Below, piece by piece: positions 24,816-34,122 of a stretch of 35,665 bases of DNA (within the stretch, counting starts at the first letter, position 1; each line of letters opens with the position of its first letter). Source of the stretch: JAKFVC01 sp040386595. Lineage in GTDB: Bacteria > Planctomycetota > Planctomycetia > Planctomycetales > Planctomycetaceae. The stretch is from assembly GCA_040386595.1 (NCBI GenBank), contig JAZKFE010000114.1, forward strand, positions 1 through 35,665, given 5' to 3'. The notes below the pieces were generated by a model, which worked only from the letters and a program-made list of their open reading frames with translations, made no database searches and was not told the origin of the DNA. The position numbers and the translations under genes are program-made.

Positions 24816-24839
24816 TGCAAACGCTCCGTCGGCCAGGCA

Positions 24840-25703
24840 CTAACCTTGAACGATGGGGTTTGTCAGCGTTCCAATTCCGTCGATCGTAATTGCGACCGAA
24901 TCACCCGCCTGCAGCGAGAATTCGTCGGGGGGGACAATCCCCGTTCCGGTCAACAGGAACGCACCGTGCGGGAAGCTGTTGTCCTTGCCGAGCCAGCTGA
25001 TCAAATCTTCGAAGGTCCGGGCCATCTGATCCACGTCGGTGGCCCCTTGGAACACGACCGATCCCTTACGGCTGATGGCAATCTGGATTTTGGTCTGAGC
25101 CCGATTGAGGGGGCCTTCAGGAATGAGCACCCAAGGGCCCAGTCCGCAGCATTCGTTGTACAACTTGGCCTGCGGCAAGTAGAGCGGGTTCTCCCCCTCA
25201 ATGTCGCGGGCACTCATGTCGTTGCCGATGGTGTAGCCGACCAGCTTCAGGCTGGGGCTGATGATCAGGGCCAGTTCGGGTTCGGGAACCGACCAGACGG
25301 TGTCCTGACGAATTCGTAACGGCAGTCCAGGCCCCGACACGCGACTCGGTGTGGCTTTGAAGAACAGCTCGGGACGAGGAGCCGTATAGACTTTGTCGTA
25401 GTGCGAGGCCCCTGATTTCGACTCTTCCATGCGTGCCACCTGGCTGCGCTTATAAGTAACGCCGGCGGCCCAGACTTCCTGGCGATCAATGGGAGCCAGA
25501 AACTTCACGGACGAATGACGGAGCGGCTCGACCTCGCGTTCGATCAAGAATTTGGCCAGGCCACGCGGGTCGGTCGAATAGATCAAGTCGGACAGATTCC
25601 GGCAATTCTCGACCTGCCCCAGATCAAGCAGCCGGACATGTTCGTCTTCCACAATTGCCAGACGAATATCACCTTCAGGCAACTTGATCTTCGCAACACG
25701 CAT
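24840..25703 (-). CDS. fumarylacetoacetate hydrolase (FAH) fold protein, sugar-acid dehydratase-like
   Basis: A 287-residue FAH-fold enzyme. AAGGAG just upstream fixes the ATG at 25703 rather than a TTG 15 bases earlier. Metal-binding acidic residues fall in WSVPEPELALIIS and the following aspartate in GYTIGNDMSARDIEGENP. LYLPQAKLYNECCGLGPW and LTGTGIVPPDEFSLQAGD complete the family pattern. SARDIEGENPLYLPQAK is typical, as I recall, of the sub-group containing 2-keto-3-deoxy-arabinonate dehydratase and related sugar-acid enzymes, rather than of true fumarylacetoacetase. Action on 2-keto-3-deoxy sugar acids is inferred. No sugar-acid partner genes are beside it. Confidence 0.9.
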   Translation of the reverse strand: MRVAKIKLPEGDIRLAIVEDEHVRLLDLGQVENCRNLSDLIYSTDPRGLAKFLIEREVEPLRHSSVKFLAPIDRQEVWAAGVTYKRSQVARMEESKSGASHYDKVYTAPRPELFFKATPSRVSGPGLPLRIRQDTVWSVPEPELALIISPSLKLVGYTIGNDMSARDIEGENPLYLPQAKLYNECCGLGPWVLIPEGPLNRAQTKIQIAISRKGSVVFQGATDVDQMARTFEDLISWLGKDNSFPHGAFLLTGTGIVPPDEFSLQAGDSVAITIDGIGTLTNPIVQG

Positions 25704-25973
25704 GGTGGCTCCTTGCAATTTACGTCAGGGTGAGCTGTTGAGAGATATCTTAAATGAGGAACGACGAAACCTGAATCTCGAATGTCTGGCGAATGTGACA
25801 TGTACCGTTTTGATGCCCTCGAAACCGCAGTTCCGGGCACCCGACAAACCCCATCAGGCCGGTTCGGACCTTATTCGATAGAGCATGTATCGGGCTGTTC
25901 ACGATTCGTCATGAAGTCATTGGTTCTTCTTTCGACATTCTCGGTTCGAGATGCGTCATTGATCTGCGACCTT

Positions 25974-27063
25974 TTACTGTCCGCGTAGCGCTCGCAGCAA
26001 TGCCTGCATATCGTCTGGCAGTGGTGCGATGAATTCGAGTTGATTGTGAGTCACCGGGTGCGCAATCTCAAGTCGATGGGCATGTAAAGCTTGCCGCGAG
26101 ATGAGTTTGCCTCCAGCATTAGCGGGGGCGGTTACTTCGTCAAGAGGTTCCGCATCGGCGGTTTCAGCCACTTCGGCTTCGTCGATGGCGGTGGCCGCGA
26201 GGAGCGGATCAGACAATTCTACCGGCGATCGGCCGCCATAAACACGATCGGCAACGATGGGGTGTTTAATATGTCGCATGTGGACGCGCAGTTGATGGGT
26301 GCGGCCGGTCTTGGGGTGCAGCTTTACGTAGGTGTAATGTTCGAAGCGTTCCAGGACTTGGTAGAACGTGTTGGCTTCGCGGGCATCACCACCAGGCGGA
26401 CAGACACACATCCGNNNNNNNNNNNNNNNNNNNNNNNNNNNNNNNNNNNNNNNNNNNNNNNNNNNNNNAATCGGCTCGCATAAAGGTGTCGATGTAATCG
26501 CTATCGCGGTCGACGACTCCGTGGACGATCGCGCGATACTCTTTCTTCACCTCGCGACGCTCAAACTGCCCCGACAGGTGATTGTGGATCTGATTGTTTT
26601 TGGCGACAACCAGCAAGCCGCTGGTATCTCGATCAAGGCGATGCACAATCCCCGGTCGTAACGTACCGGCAGTATCACTGAGACTGTCAAAGTGATACTG
26701 CAAGGCTCCCGCCAGTGTCCCGTAATAGTTGCCGCGGCCGGGGTGTACAATCATCCCTGCCGCCTTATTGATAACCACCATGACCTCGTCTTCGTAGACG
26801 ATGTTCAGCGGCAAGTTTTCCGGTGGCAGGCTGCGATCGGGTTGTTCCGGCAAACGAAGCGAAACGATGTCGTTGACTCGCAGCTTTTTACTGGCTTTGA
26901 TCGGCAGGCCGTTGACCAGAACGCAGTCCTGTTCGATCGCCTTTTGCAACAGCGCACGACTGTAGTTCGAGAAAATGCGAGCGAGGTAGTGGTCGATACG
27001 CCAGCCATGTGCGCGAGCTTCCACGGTGACGATGACGGGCTCAGAAGTCGGCAATTCAGCCAT
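25974..27063 (-). CDS. rluD: RluD-family 23S rRNA pseudouridine synthase, interrupted by an assembly gap
   Basis: The N-terminal part (27063-26469) has an S4 RNA-binding domain (GWRIDHYLARIFSNYSRALL, VLVNGLPIKASKKLRVND). The catalytic segment is LNIVYEDEVMVVINKAAGMI and HRLDRDTSGLLVVAKN, with the conserved Asp of RLDRDTSG. The C-terminal part (26414-25974) continues with YTYVKLHPKTGRTHQLRVHM and ALHAHRLEIAHPVTH. The two parts are in different frames because the run of 54 N has the wrong length; both edges of the gap match the family, so the gene is most likely intact. An acidic insertion of about 35 residues (AATAIDEAEVAETADAEPLD, about 26105-26225) between YGGRSP and the ALHAHRL block is unusual. 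It makes uridine-to-pseudouridine changes in 23S rRNA. Confidence 0.88.
26415..26468. other. assembly gap (54 N) inside rluD
   Basis: A run of N. The flanking halves of rluD need a gap of 3k+2 bases to stay in frame. Comparison with the family (MRAD...RM) suggests only about five missing residues, so 54 is probably an estimate. Confidence 0.95.
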
Positions 27064-27186
27064 GAAGGTTCAGTTCGGATCGTTCGGTTGGACTGACAGT
27101 GTTCGCTTCAATCACGGGGGCACCCAGCGACTGCGTTGATATTGCGGAAGAGATTCTGTGGCCCAACAACATCACTACAAAGCAAA

Positions 27187-27218
27187 GCAGCCCAGCCGCT
27201 GTGAGCGACGGGCTGCTG
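27187..27218 (-). terminator. probable terminator of the YfgM-like gene
   Basis: On the minus strand, 25 bp past the stop at 27243, AGCAGCCC/GGGCTGCT (outer arms at 27187-27194 and 27211-27218) form an 8-pair stem with a partly paired inner part. It is followed by a T-rich TTTGCTTTG. Confidence 0.75.
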
Positions 27219-27242
27219 AGTCTTAGGCCAATCTGGCGACGA

Positions 27243-28226
27243 TTACTCCGGCTTCTTGTCAGCGGGAGTTTCGGCCGGTTTTTCTTCTGCCTTCTTTTCG
27301 GGTTCGGCAGCAGGCTTTTCTTCAGCTTTCTTCTCGGCTTCCGCAGCTGGTTTCTCTTCAGCCTTGGGTTCCGGTTCGGTGGCCGGTTTCTCAGTCTTCG
27401 GCTCGTCCGTTTTCGGAGCGTCAGCAGCGGGCTTCTCGGCGGGCTTGCTGTCGTCGGGAACGGTCACTTCGGGCAACTTGGGAGGTGACAGGAAGGGAAC
27501 TCCACCTTCACCGGTTCCGCTGGCAGCCTTTTCGATCAGCTCACCCAGACCGGGGGTGAGGGTCTTAAACGGATCTCCACCCTTCTTCGCATCATTGGGC
27601 TTGGGGGGAGCGGCCGGCTTGGGATTCTGCTTGCTGAAGAAAGCATAGAATTCTTTGGCCGACGGAGAGTTCAGGGTCCGAATCCGCTCTTCGGCTTCAC
27701 GCTTGAAGATGGTGTCGGGGATTTCCTTGATCAAGTTTTCGTAGGCGGCGATGGCCGGTTTGAGGTCGCCGTCGGATGACATTTCCAGATTGCGGGCATA
27801 CGCAAACATGGCTTGCTGTTTGAATTCCTGAGGGCCATTCTGAGCGACCAATCCGGCCAAAATGTCCTTGGCCTTCTTGAGGTCGGTGTTGGCTTTTTCG
27901 CGATTCTCGAACGAGTCACGCAGGTAGGTTTCCAGGTAGGAATTCGCTTCCCGCAACTTCGCCCAGGCTGCGGCCTTGCTGCCGCTGAAGTCGCTGGCAA
28001 CTTGCGCATAGGCTTCTGCCGATTGACTTTGCGACAACTCGTTCCAAGCTGCCGCTTCCAAAGCCGAGGTCGTTCGCCAGTAGTAGATCCCGCACGCAAT
28101 CAGGAAAGCGGCGCCAATGATCCCCCACTGCAGTGAAGCGGCGTGGCGTTCGTAGAACGTCTCGACCTTCACAGCCACTTCTTGCAGATCATTTGCTTTC
28201 AACTCGTGCCGGTGTTCAGTTTTCAT
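27243..28226 (-). CDS. membrane-anchored TPR (YfgM-like) protein with Lys/Pro/Glu-rich tail
   Basis: A 327-residue protein. Residues 1-33 are cytoplasmic and rich in charged residues, followed by one membrane helix (about 34-50, WGIIGAAFLIACGIYYW). Residues about 55-215 are helical repeats of the TPR/YfgM type (AWNELSQSQSAEAYAQVASD, KAAAWAKLREANSYLE, QQAMFAYARNLEMSSDGDLK, AYENLIKEIPDTIFKREAEE). The C-terminal third is low-complexity, with repeated AEEKPAAEAEKKAEEKP-type units, probably disordered or spanning the periplasm. YfgM-like proteins assist envelope protein folding near SecYEG and BamB in E. coli; that role is only inferred here. Its stop is 179 bp upstream of the rluD start on the same strand. 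Confidence 0.82.
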   Translation of the reverse strand: MKTEHRHELKANDLQEVAVKVETFYERHAASLQWGIIGAAFLIACGIYYWRTTSALEAAAWNELSQSQSAEAYAQVASDFSGSKAAAWAKLREANSYLETYLRDSFENREKANTDLKKAKDILAGLVAQNGPQEFKQQAMFAYARNLEMSSDGDLKPAIAAYENLIKEIPDTIFKREAEERIRTLNSPSAKEFYAFFSKQNPKPAAPPKPNDAKKGGDPFKTLTPGLGELIEKAASGTGEGGVPFLSPPKLPEVTVPDDSKPAEKPAADAPKTDEPKTEKPATEPEPKAEEKPAAEAEKKAEEKPAAEPEKKAEEKPAETPADKKPE

Positions 28227-28388
28227 CGGATCCGTGGACCAAGCTGGAGTCAGGAGACAACTGCCACAACGTCAATTGCGGCAAAGAATAAACAACGTTC
28301 GGGAGCAGTCAGTCCCGCACTGCGCGAGTATAGGTCGCCCGAAAAACACCGTCAAGAGGGGAGCGTTGACCGCAGCGGCATTACCGCG

Positions 28389-31218
28389 TCAATCGTCATC
28401 ATCTTCCTCGATGCCCGCGGCCCATTCCGGATACGCGATCTGCGGCCCTTTCAGAGCACGCCACAGGATTCGGTTGAGGACATCTTCCGGAGCTTTATCA
28501 ACTTCGCGGAAATTGAGGCTCGCTGAAACCAGGGCATCTTTCTTGAGCAACTCGTTCATGATCGCCGCGGGATGGGGGTTCATCTGATCGAGCGGAACGC
28601 GGTTCGCCACCGCCTTAAACGGGGTGAGGTCGGCCTTATCCGTGAAGCAATCGAACATCGGGGTGGCCGACGCATCGAATTGGTTCATCAGGGGTAACCC
28701 CAGAATCTGCTCGATCGTGCGGATCACACTGGTCGTGTTGTATTGAGTGCTGACCGTCTGCTTGCGTTTGGAATAGGGGCTGATGCAGTAGGCCGTCGTG
28801 CGGTAGCCGCTGACGTGATCCCAGCCGGCTTGCGGATCGTCTTCAATCGCGAAGATGGCCATCTCTTTCCAGAACTTGGAATGACTCAGACCTTCAATGA
28901 TTCGGCCCATAGCCAAGTCATTGTCGGCCATACACGACGCGGGGGTGGGGCAACCCGCCTTGGTGCCGCTGGTGTGGTCGTTGGGCAAACAGATAATGGT
29001 CAGATGGGGAAACTCGCCCTTGGCTTCATATTCCTTGAGCTCATTCAGAATGAAGTCTGCCCGGTACTGGTCGGGCACTGCCATCTCCCAGCCGACATAG
29101 TTGGTGGGCGAAAACGGCCGGATAGATTCGACGGAGGGCTCGCTCTCAAATACGACCTCTTTCGAATCCCCTTTCCAAGTCCGATAGCAGGCGAGGTAGT
29201 CGGGCGAGCCCTTTTTGGCCGGGTCGCTCCAGCGGACTTTGGGAGCCATGAACTCACCATAGTTGCGGATCGATTTTTTATGAGCGATCGCGTTGTCCCA
29301 CAGGAATCCGGCCGGAGAGTAGGCCAGGGCATCGGCTTCGTCCTCGCCCATGCCATCGGGGTAACTGCGGGGGAACCCGGCGTAGCTCTTTTCCATATAG
29401 TCAGTGCTGAACGCGGTCGTGCTCCATTGATGCCCCTCGGCACTCAGAATGCCCGAGCAATAGGTGTTGTCGAGCAGTACGAAATCATTCACCAGCAAAT
29501 GCTGATTGGGGGTGATGTCCTCACCAAAAATGCAGAGGTCCGCCTGTCCGCGGCCGGTCTTGAGAGCCCCGAAGACTTGGTCATAGGTCCGATTTTCTTT
29601 GATGATGTAGACCACATGTTTGATCAGGCTCGGCTCGCCAATACGTTCGGGGACAACCCGCGCCGGCTGATCGGCTCGANNNNNNNNNNCGGACCATGGT
29701 GAGCTCGGAATCGCCGCCGTTCTCGATATCGTCTTCTGCCGCGATGCGATGAACTATGGCTCCAGCAATTCGGTCAGCCGCTTTGCCGGTGTCGCCCGCA
29801 TGCTTGAGGCGGAACGCGATGCTGTGGCGGCAGCCATGGATGGAGCCGCGGCGGATATTCTTGGCGGCTCGTTCTGACAGCTTTGCCAAGTCCACGGCGT
29901 TGGGAACCGGCATCAGCGAAACCGAACCGTGGTACTGGTGGGAATTGAAGCCGATTCCATTGCCATGCTTTTTCGGTGTGATGGGCAGGCCTTTGATATT
30001 GGCCACACATAACACCTTGCGGCTGGCGTCGAACACCAGTGCACCGGGGAACCAGCCGGCGGGAATCAACCCCTGCAGCTTGGTGTCTCCTTTATCTTCT
30101 GGATCAAAATGGAACACGGCGATGGAATTTTGCGTGCCGTTGGCGACAAACAACGTCTTCCCCGAGGCATCAAATGCCAGGGCGTTGGGAGACGCTCCAA
30201 ACAGATCCGACGGCTTGTGCTTCGCCCAGATCGTTTCGCTGACAGATTCGCTCGCTACGTCGATAATGCTGAGATGATCGCTGCCGGCGTTGGCACAGAC
30301 CACGTATTTCTGATCGGGAGAAACGGCCAAGGCCGAAGCATGCAAACCGGTTAAAATTTCTGCGGCAACTTTGTCTTCCGCCAAATGGATAATGCTGACG
30401 GAACCTTCACTGGAGATGTGTCGCACCGGGTCGACTCGAACTTCCGTTCCGCGTCCCGCCGGGCCCGTCAGATCACCGGCTGTGGGACGACGCCCACCCC
30501 AGTTACTGACGAAAACCTTGTCCCCAACCAACATGGCATCGTAGGGGGCCATGCCCACATTCCACGACCGCAGCACTGTTCCCTGGGCCGTGTCAATTTC
30601 CAGCAGTTTGTTCGACAGGTTTCCGCAGACGTACAGTTTGGTGTCATCCGCCGAGAGCCGGAGTCCGCTGGGAATTTCGGCCTTGCGACGTGGTGCTCCC
30701 GCCTCGGGGAGGGCAATCGTGTGCGAAGGTTGAATGGCCCCGGCAGCATCAAACGTGAAGACCTTAATTGAGCCATTCACGTTGCTCAGATAGAGCCGTT
30801 TTCCATCATGGGAAAACACCAGCCCGGTGAAGCTGACCTGCCCCTTGAGATCAGGTTGAAGGATATTCGGTGAAACAACAGTTGGGGGCTCTTTCTGGGC
30901 ATCTCCGGGAAGTGCGACCCGCTGGACGACTTCGGCCCGATCGACGTCGATGACCAGCAATTCGCTGGTTTTTCCAGAGACGACGAGGCGTTTTCCATCC
31001 GGGGACAGGGCCAGGACCTGCGGCCGCAATCCTGCCAGTTCCACTTGCTTCCCGTAGGGCGTCAGCAATTGATTAATTGGAGTGACGATGTACTCCTCGC
31101 GCGATCGACCCACGAGGTCAGTCGTTGATTCGATCTGGGCTTCTTGGGCCAGAGTCAAACCAACTCCCATGTCCAGCAACGCCAAGCAGGACAGCCAGGT
31201 TAAGCAACGGCGAATCAT
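28389..31218 (-). CDS. bifunctional YncE-like beta-propeller / phosphoesterase protein, interrupted by an assembly gap
   Basis: One exported protein of about 940 residues. The ATG at 31218 (AAAGG upstream) gives the signal peptide CLTWLSCLALLDMGVGLTLA. Residues about 40-430 form a YVTN/NHL-type seven-blade propeller (VLALSPDGKRLVVSGKTSEL, LVFSHDGKRLYLSNVNGSI, NALAFDASGKTLFVANGTQN). The C-terminal part, in another frame past the N run, is a phosphoesterase/alkaline-phosphatase-superfamily domain: KHVVYIIKENRTYDQVFG, VLLDNTYCSGILSAEGHQWS, CLPNDHTSG, EDDPQAGWDHVSGYRT. It ends in an acidic EEDDDD. The substrate is unknown. About 50 extra codons next to the gap (29690-29840) have no counterpart in the family as I know it. 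Confidence 0.88.
29680..29689. other. assembly gap (10 N) inside the YncE/phosphoesterase gene
   Basis: Ten N. The two coding parts are in different frames, so the true distance is not 10 bases. The right flank may also contain misplaced sequence. Confidence 0.95.
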
Positions 31219-31923
31219 CGGGGGCCTTTCGCAACGAATCATGTTGAGGAATCCAGGCTGAGTATCGGGCGATCAGTCGATTGCGTCAACCAGCCCGCCG
31301 CCCCAGGCTACGCCGTGAAGGATTTTGGATCGCGAATTCTCAAGAGATTTTCAATTTGGTGGTATTTCGAAGCATTGGGAGGGTGAGGCTTCCGCCGAAC
31401 TGCTAAGTCTTCCGGGGTCCAGGAGACCAAGCGGTTCGGCAGGAGCCTTACCCTCCCAGAATCCATCACGGCTAGTGCCCCGTGGCGACCGGCAGACTGA
31501 GTCGTCCCGTGGCGACAAGCGGATGAGTGATTGCCTTCGTTAATGAATCAGTTAAAGAAGTCAGTTGAGGAATTTACATCTGGTCGCTAATCGAGCACTC
31601 TGGCTCCCTGGCGATCAGTTTTCTGGTTCGGAAGCTCGAAAAACCAGAGTGACGAATCCGTACGTCAGGTGGCGTTGAGGGCCAGAATTCGGCAGTTTTC
31701 CAGTAAATTTTGCAGAAAATTGAGCGGCAACTCGTGTCTGGATTACGAGAAACCTCTCTGTGATAAATTCCGTAAGATTTGCGGCATTGGGTTTGCTCTG
31801 CAACGAAAACCGATGCTAGAATCAAGGTAACGTCGTTCTGACGGTTGGTTCCAATATTGACAGTACGAATTCTTCACGTCGCAATCATTTTCGATACCGG
31901 CTTATGGTTTGGGGGTGCTTCGG
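31219..31923. other. 700-bp divergent spacer with a palindromic repeat
   Basis: This lies between the divergent YncE/phosphoesterase gene and the BON gene. It holds repeat copy C at 31376-31458 and two CCCGTGGCGAC copies near 31480-31515. No credible coding frame was found. Confidence 0.55.
31376..31458. repeat. palindromic intergenic repeat, copy C
   Basis: The left arm (31376-31410) begins TGGGAGGGTGAGGCTTCCGC and ends CTAAGTCT. The right arm (31424-31458) runs from AGACCAAGCGG to ACCCTCCCA around a 13-base loop. The outer 14 bases of each arm and the central GCCGAAC/GTTCGGC are kept; a few inner positions differ from copy A. Confidence 0.93.
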
Positions 31924-32172
31924 ATGCTTAGTACAACTGCAACGTTCCGCTCAGGGTTCACGTTCGAAGATCGTCTGGCTAGTGATGTCACGGCGGCGTT
32001 GCGAAGCACGGGATATCCTGAATTTCAGACGTTGGACGTGGCCGTTGACGGCCATGACATCAGCCTGCGAGGCCGAGTGCCCAATTTCTTTTTGCGGCAG
32101 AAGGCCGAATTCGTCGTGCTGGGGATTCCCGGTGTGGCCACGCTGCAAAGCGCGATCGAAGTTGCTCGCTGA
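31924..32172 (+). CDS. small BON-domain protein
   Basis: An 82-residue protein consisting of a single BON (bacterial OsmY and nodulation) domain. It shows FEDRLASDVTAALRSTGYPE, then DVAVDGHDISLRGRVPNFF, then KAEFVVLGIPGVATLQSAIE. The motif of a strand carrying Gly-x-V followed by a helix ending in Pro-Gly-V is the family hallmark. The ATG at 31924 follows a G-rich GGGGGTG. BON domains bind phospholipid or the envelope, but there is no signal peptide here, so location is unclear. A terminator directly follows. Confidence 0.83.
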   Translation: MLSTTATFRSGFTFEDRLASDVTAALRSTGYPEFQTLDVAVDGHDISLRGRVPNFFLRQKAEFVVLGIPGVATLQSAIEVAR

Positions 32173-32206
32173 CGTCGTGAACGTCTCTTACCTCGAACCG
32201 CAAACG

Positions 32207-32254
32207 AGTGCACTTCCTTTGTAGAAATACCGGAAGTGCGCTGGTTTGTTTTTT
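32207..32254 (+). terminator. Rho-independent terminator of the BON gene
   Basis: AGTGCACTTCC (32207-32217) pairs with GGAAGTGCGCT (32232-32242, one G-U), followed by GGTTTGTTTTTT. Confidence 0.88.
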
Positions 32255-32298
32255 CGTTTGAGGTGCCGTTGATCTGGCCGTGAACCTCCTGACAACTT

Positions 32299-33669
32299 TC
32301 AGCTGCCGGAATGTGCTTCGTGATTGGCGTCTACGGCGCTGACCGCAGATCGCAAAATCTCCCCGAATTGCTGGTCGGGGATTTCCCTCAACGCTGTGGC
32401 GTGGCGTGGGTTGGCGAAAATTCGGACCCGCTTGACGAAGTCGTCGAACTGCGTCCGAGCCAACGTCGCCACGACCGGTGAAACTTCGTCCAATCGGCGG
32501 TAATGTTTTTGTCGGGGGTAGTAGATCGGAATATTGAATTCCACCTCGCGATGAATGGGCGGCGCATCGATCAGGATATCTCCCGAGCTGATAAACTCGC
32601 CAATTTCCGCTCCCAACTGCCGGGCAAATTCTGACGCATAGCTCACCAGCAGCGAGTACGGCTTACGAGCTAACAGCCCGTAACATTCCGGATCGTGGTG
32701 CAGCGTGTATTCGACGACGCGCTTGTAGATCAGTCGCCGGGGCCCAAAAACCCCGTTCAGCAGTCCGTCGGCTGGTGTTCCCGCAGCGTGATCCATCATC
32801 TTGCGGATCATTTCCGCTTCGGTCAGCCGGAACAGTTCACGCAGATTTAATGTCTGATGCAGCTCGTAGAAGGCGCGGGCGAACATGGCTGTCGCGGCGC
32901 GGACTGCGTGATGCCAGTAGACCTCGCTGAACATGACGTACCGCGCGAAGACCATCAATTCGGCAGCGGTACGTCCCTTGGAAGTAATCGCTAGCCCATC
33001 CCCCTGCTCGTTCAGAATCAGCGATTGAATGAGTCGCTGTTTGTCGAAATGGCGGCCGTAGGGAACTCCGGCATGCAGGCTGTCTCGCTCCAGATAATCG
33101 AGCTTATCGATGTCGATGGGGCCCGACAAAATCGACCGTAGCAGCCGCTGCTGAGGGGCTTCCGACCGTTTCGACAGGATCTCCAGCACTTCATGCGGCT
33201 TGATGTGCCATTCCGACTCCAGCACCTGGGCCAATTCGCACCGAGGCGACAGGAATTCCGCAGCCAGGTCTTCATGCGGTGCCAATCCAGGCAGACCGAG
33301 ATCCTCAATCGGATGGCAGAACGGCCAGTGCCCCAAGTCGTGCAGCAACGCCGCCACCATCAACAGTTCGGCCGACCGGGTATCGACCAGTTCGACAAAT
33401 CGCGGATCGTGTCCCAATTGCCAGAGGTATTTCAAGGAGTTGTTGAAGACTCCCAGAGCATGCTCGAATCGCGTATGTCGGGCTCCGGGGTAGACCCGGG
33501 CGACCAGTCCCAACTGAGTAATATGCGACAACCGCTGAAATTCAGGGGTTTCGACGATGGCTCGGACGCGTGGCGTGAAGGGAACGTTCTGTTCCGGAGG
33601 AATCCGCACGATCCCCTGCCCCGCAGTCAGACTGACGAGCTCAGGAATTTCCAATAACGGGTGTGTCAT
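32299..33669 (-). CDS. HD-domain phosphohydrolase (dGTPase/SAMHD1-like, COG1078 type)
   Basis: A 456-residue cytoplasmic protein. Metal ligands of the HD fold are visible: His70 in RHTRFEH (65-70), His110-Asp111 in ALLHDLGHWPF, and a later aspartate in DIDKLDYLERD (about 186-196). The surrounding blocks TPEFQRLSHITQLGLVARVY and AGVPYG match the SAMHD1-like branch. It probably removes triphosphate from dNTPs or acts on related nucleotides; the substrate is not certain. No clear ribosome site precedes the ATG. It is divergent from the DUF1501 gene. Confidence 0.93.
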   Translation of the reverse strand: MTHPLLEIPELVSLTAGQGIVRIPPEQNVPFTPRVRAIVETPEFQRLSHITQLGLVARVYPGARHTRFEHALGVFNNSLKYLWQLGHDPRFVELVDTRSAELLMVAALLHDLGHWPFCHPIEDLGLPGLAPHEDLAAEFLSPRCELAQVLESEWHIKPHEVLEILSKRSEAPQQRLLRSILSGPIDIDKLDYLERDSLHAGVPYGRHFDKQRLIQSLILNEQGDGLAITSKGRTAAELMVFARYVMFSEVYWHHAVRAATAMFARAFYELHQTLNLRELFRLTEAEMIRKMMDHAAGTPADGLLNGVFGPRRLIYKRVVEYTLHHDPECYGLLARKPYSLLVSYASEFARQLGAEIGEFISSGDILIDAPPIHREVEFNIPIYYPRQKHYRRLDEVSPVVATLARTQFDDFVKRVRIFANPRHATALREIPDQQFGEILRSAVSAVDANHEAHSGS

Positions 33670-34122
33670 AGTGGCAGACTTATCAGGAATTTTCCGGTCT
33701 CTCGAATCATCAACGCCGGGTGGTTGGAAAACGGAGAATCAGGACGAATCTCAGTTGACCAAACAATTGCGCGGGGACCAGCTCGTGACAGGAAAAGTGG
33801 CGGAAGCGGTGACGATTTTTTTGAGGGGTGGATAAAGCTGTTGTCGAATCGTGATGTCTGCAGAGCACGAAGCTCGCACGAGCAGATCATAAAACAGTAC
33901 GGCAGGAGCCCTGCTCTCCCCTCTCTCAATTTAGGTCTGTGTGTCTCAGGTGACGCATTATCGGAAGATCGTCTTCGTCCCGCAACCGGTCGGCCCGACG
34001 TGCTTCCAACCGTTGCTCTTGGGTTGCCGGTTGCATCAACTCAGATTGATTTGATCTGCTTCAAGGGTTATCGTAGAGAATCGATCTGTGGGGCAGAGGC
34101 AACCGACTACAAAAGAATTTAC
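33670..34122. other. 450-bp divergent spacer, no gene
   Basis: The frame of the downstream gene is open here but its composition is unlike the protein. A single CGGCAGGAGCC near 33900 resembles one arm of the palindromic family. Confidence 0.5.

Larger units (their letters stand above)
24081..24839. other. 760-bp spacer without gene
   Basis: No credible coding frame. It contains nested inverted repeats at 24304-24391 and a strong hairpin at 24792-24815. Confidence 0.55.

Noticed and set aside
26469..29679. The word ATCGGCTCG next to both assembly gaps, suggesting a shared repeat that broke the assembly
   Set aside because: Only nine bases; in both places it encodes Arg-Ala-Asp expected at that point of each protein, so coincidence is enough.
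29692..29880. Plus-strand reading of the odd segment beside the second gap as a foreign gene end
   Set aside because: It shares codon boundaries with the minus-strand gene and its stop falls inside the conserved SERAAKNIRR block, so it is a mirror of that frame.
33899..33920. A single decayed arm of the 83-bp palindrome family
   Set aside because: Only about 11 bases (CGGCAGGAGCC) match and no partner arm is visible.
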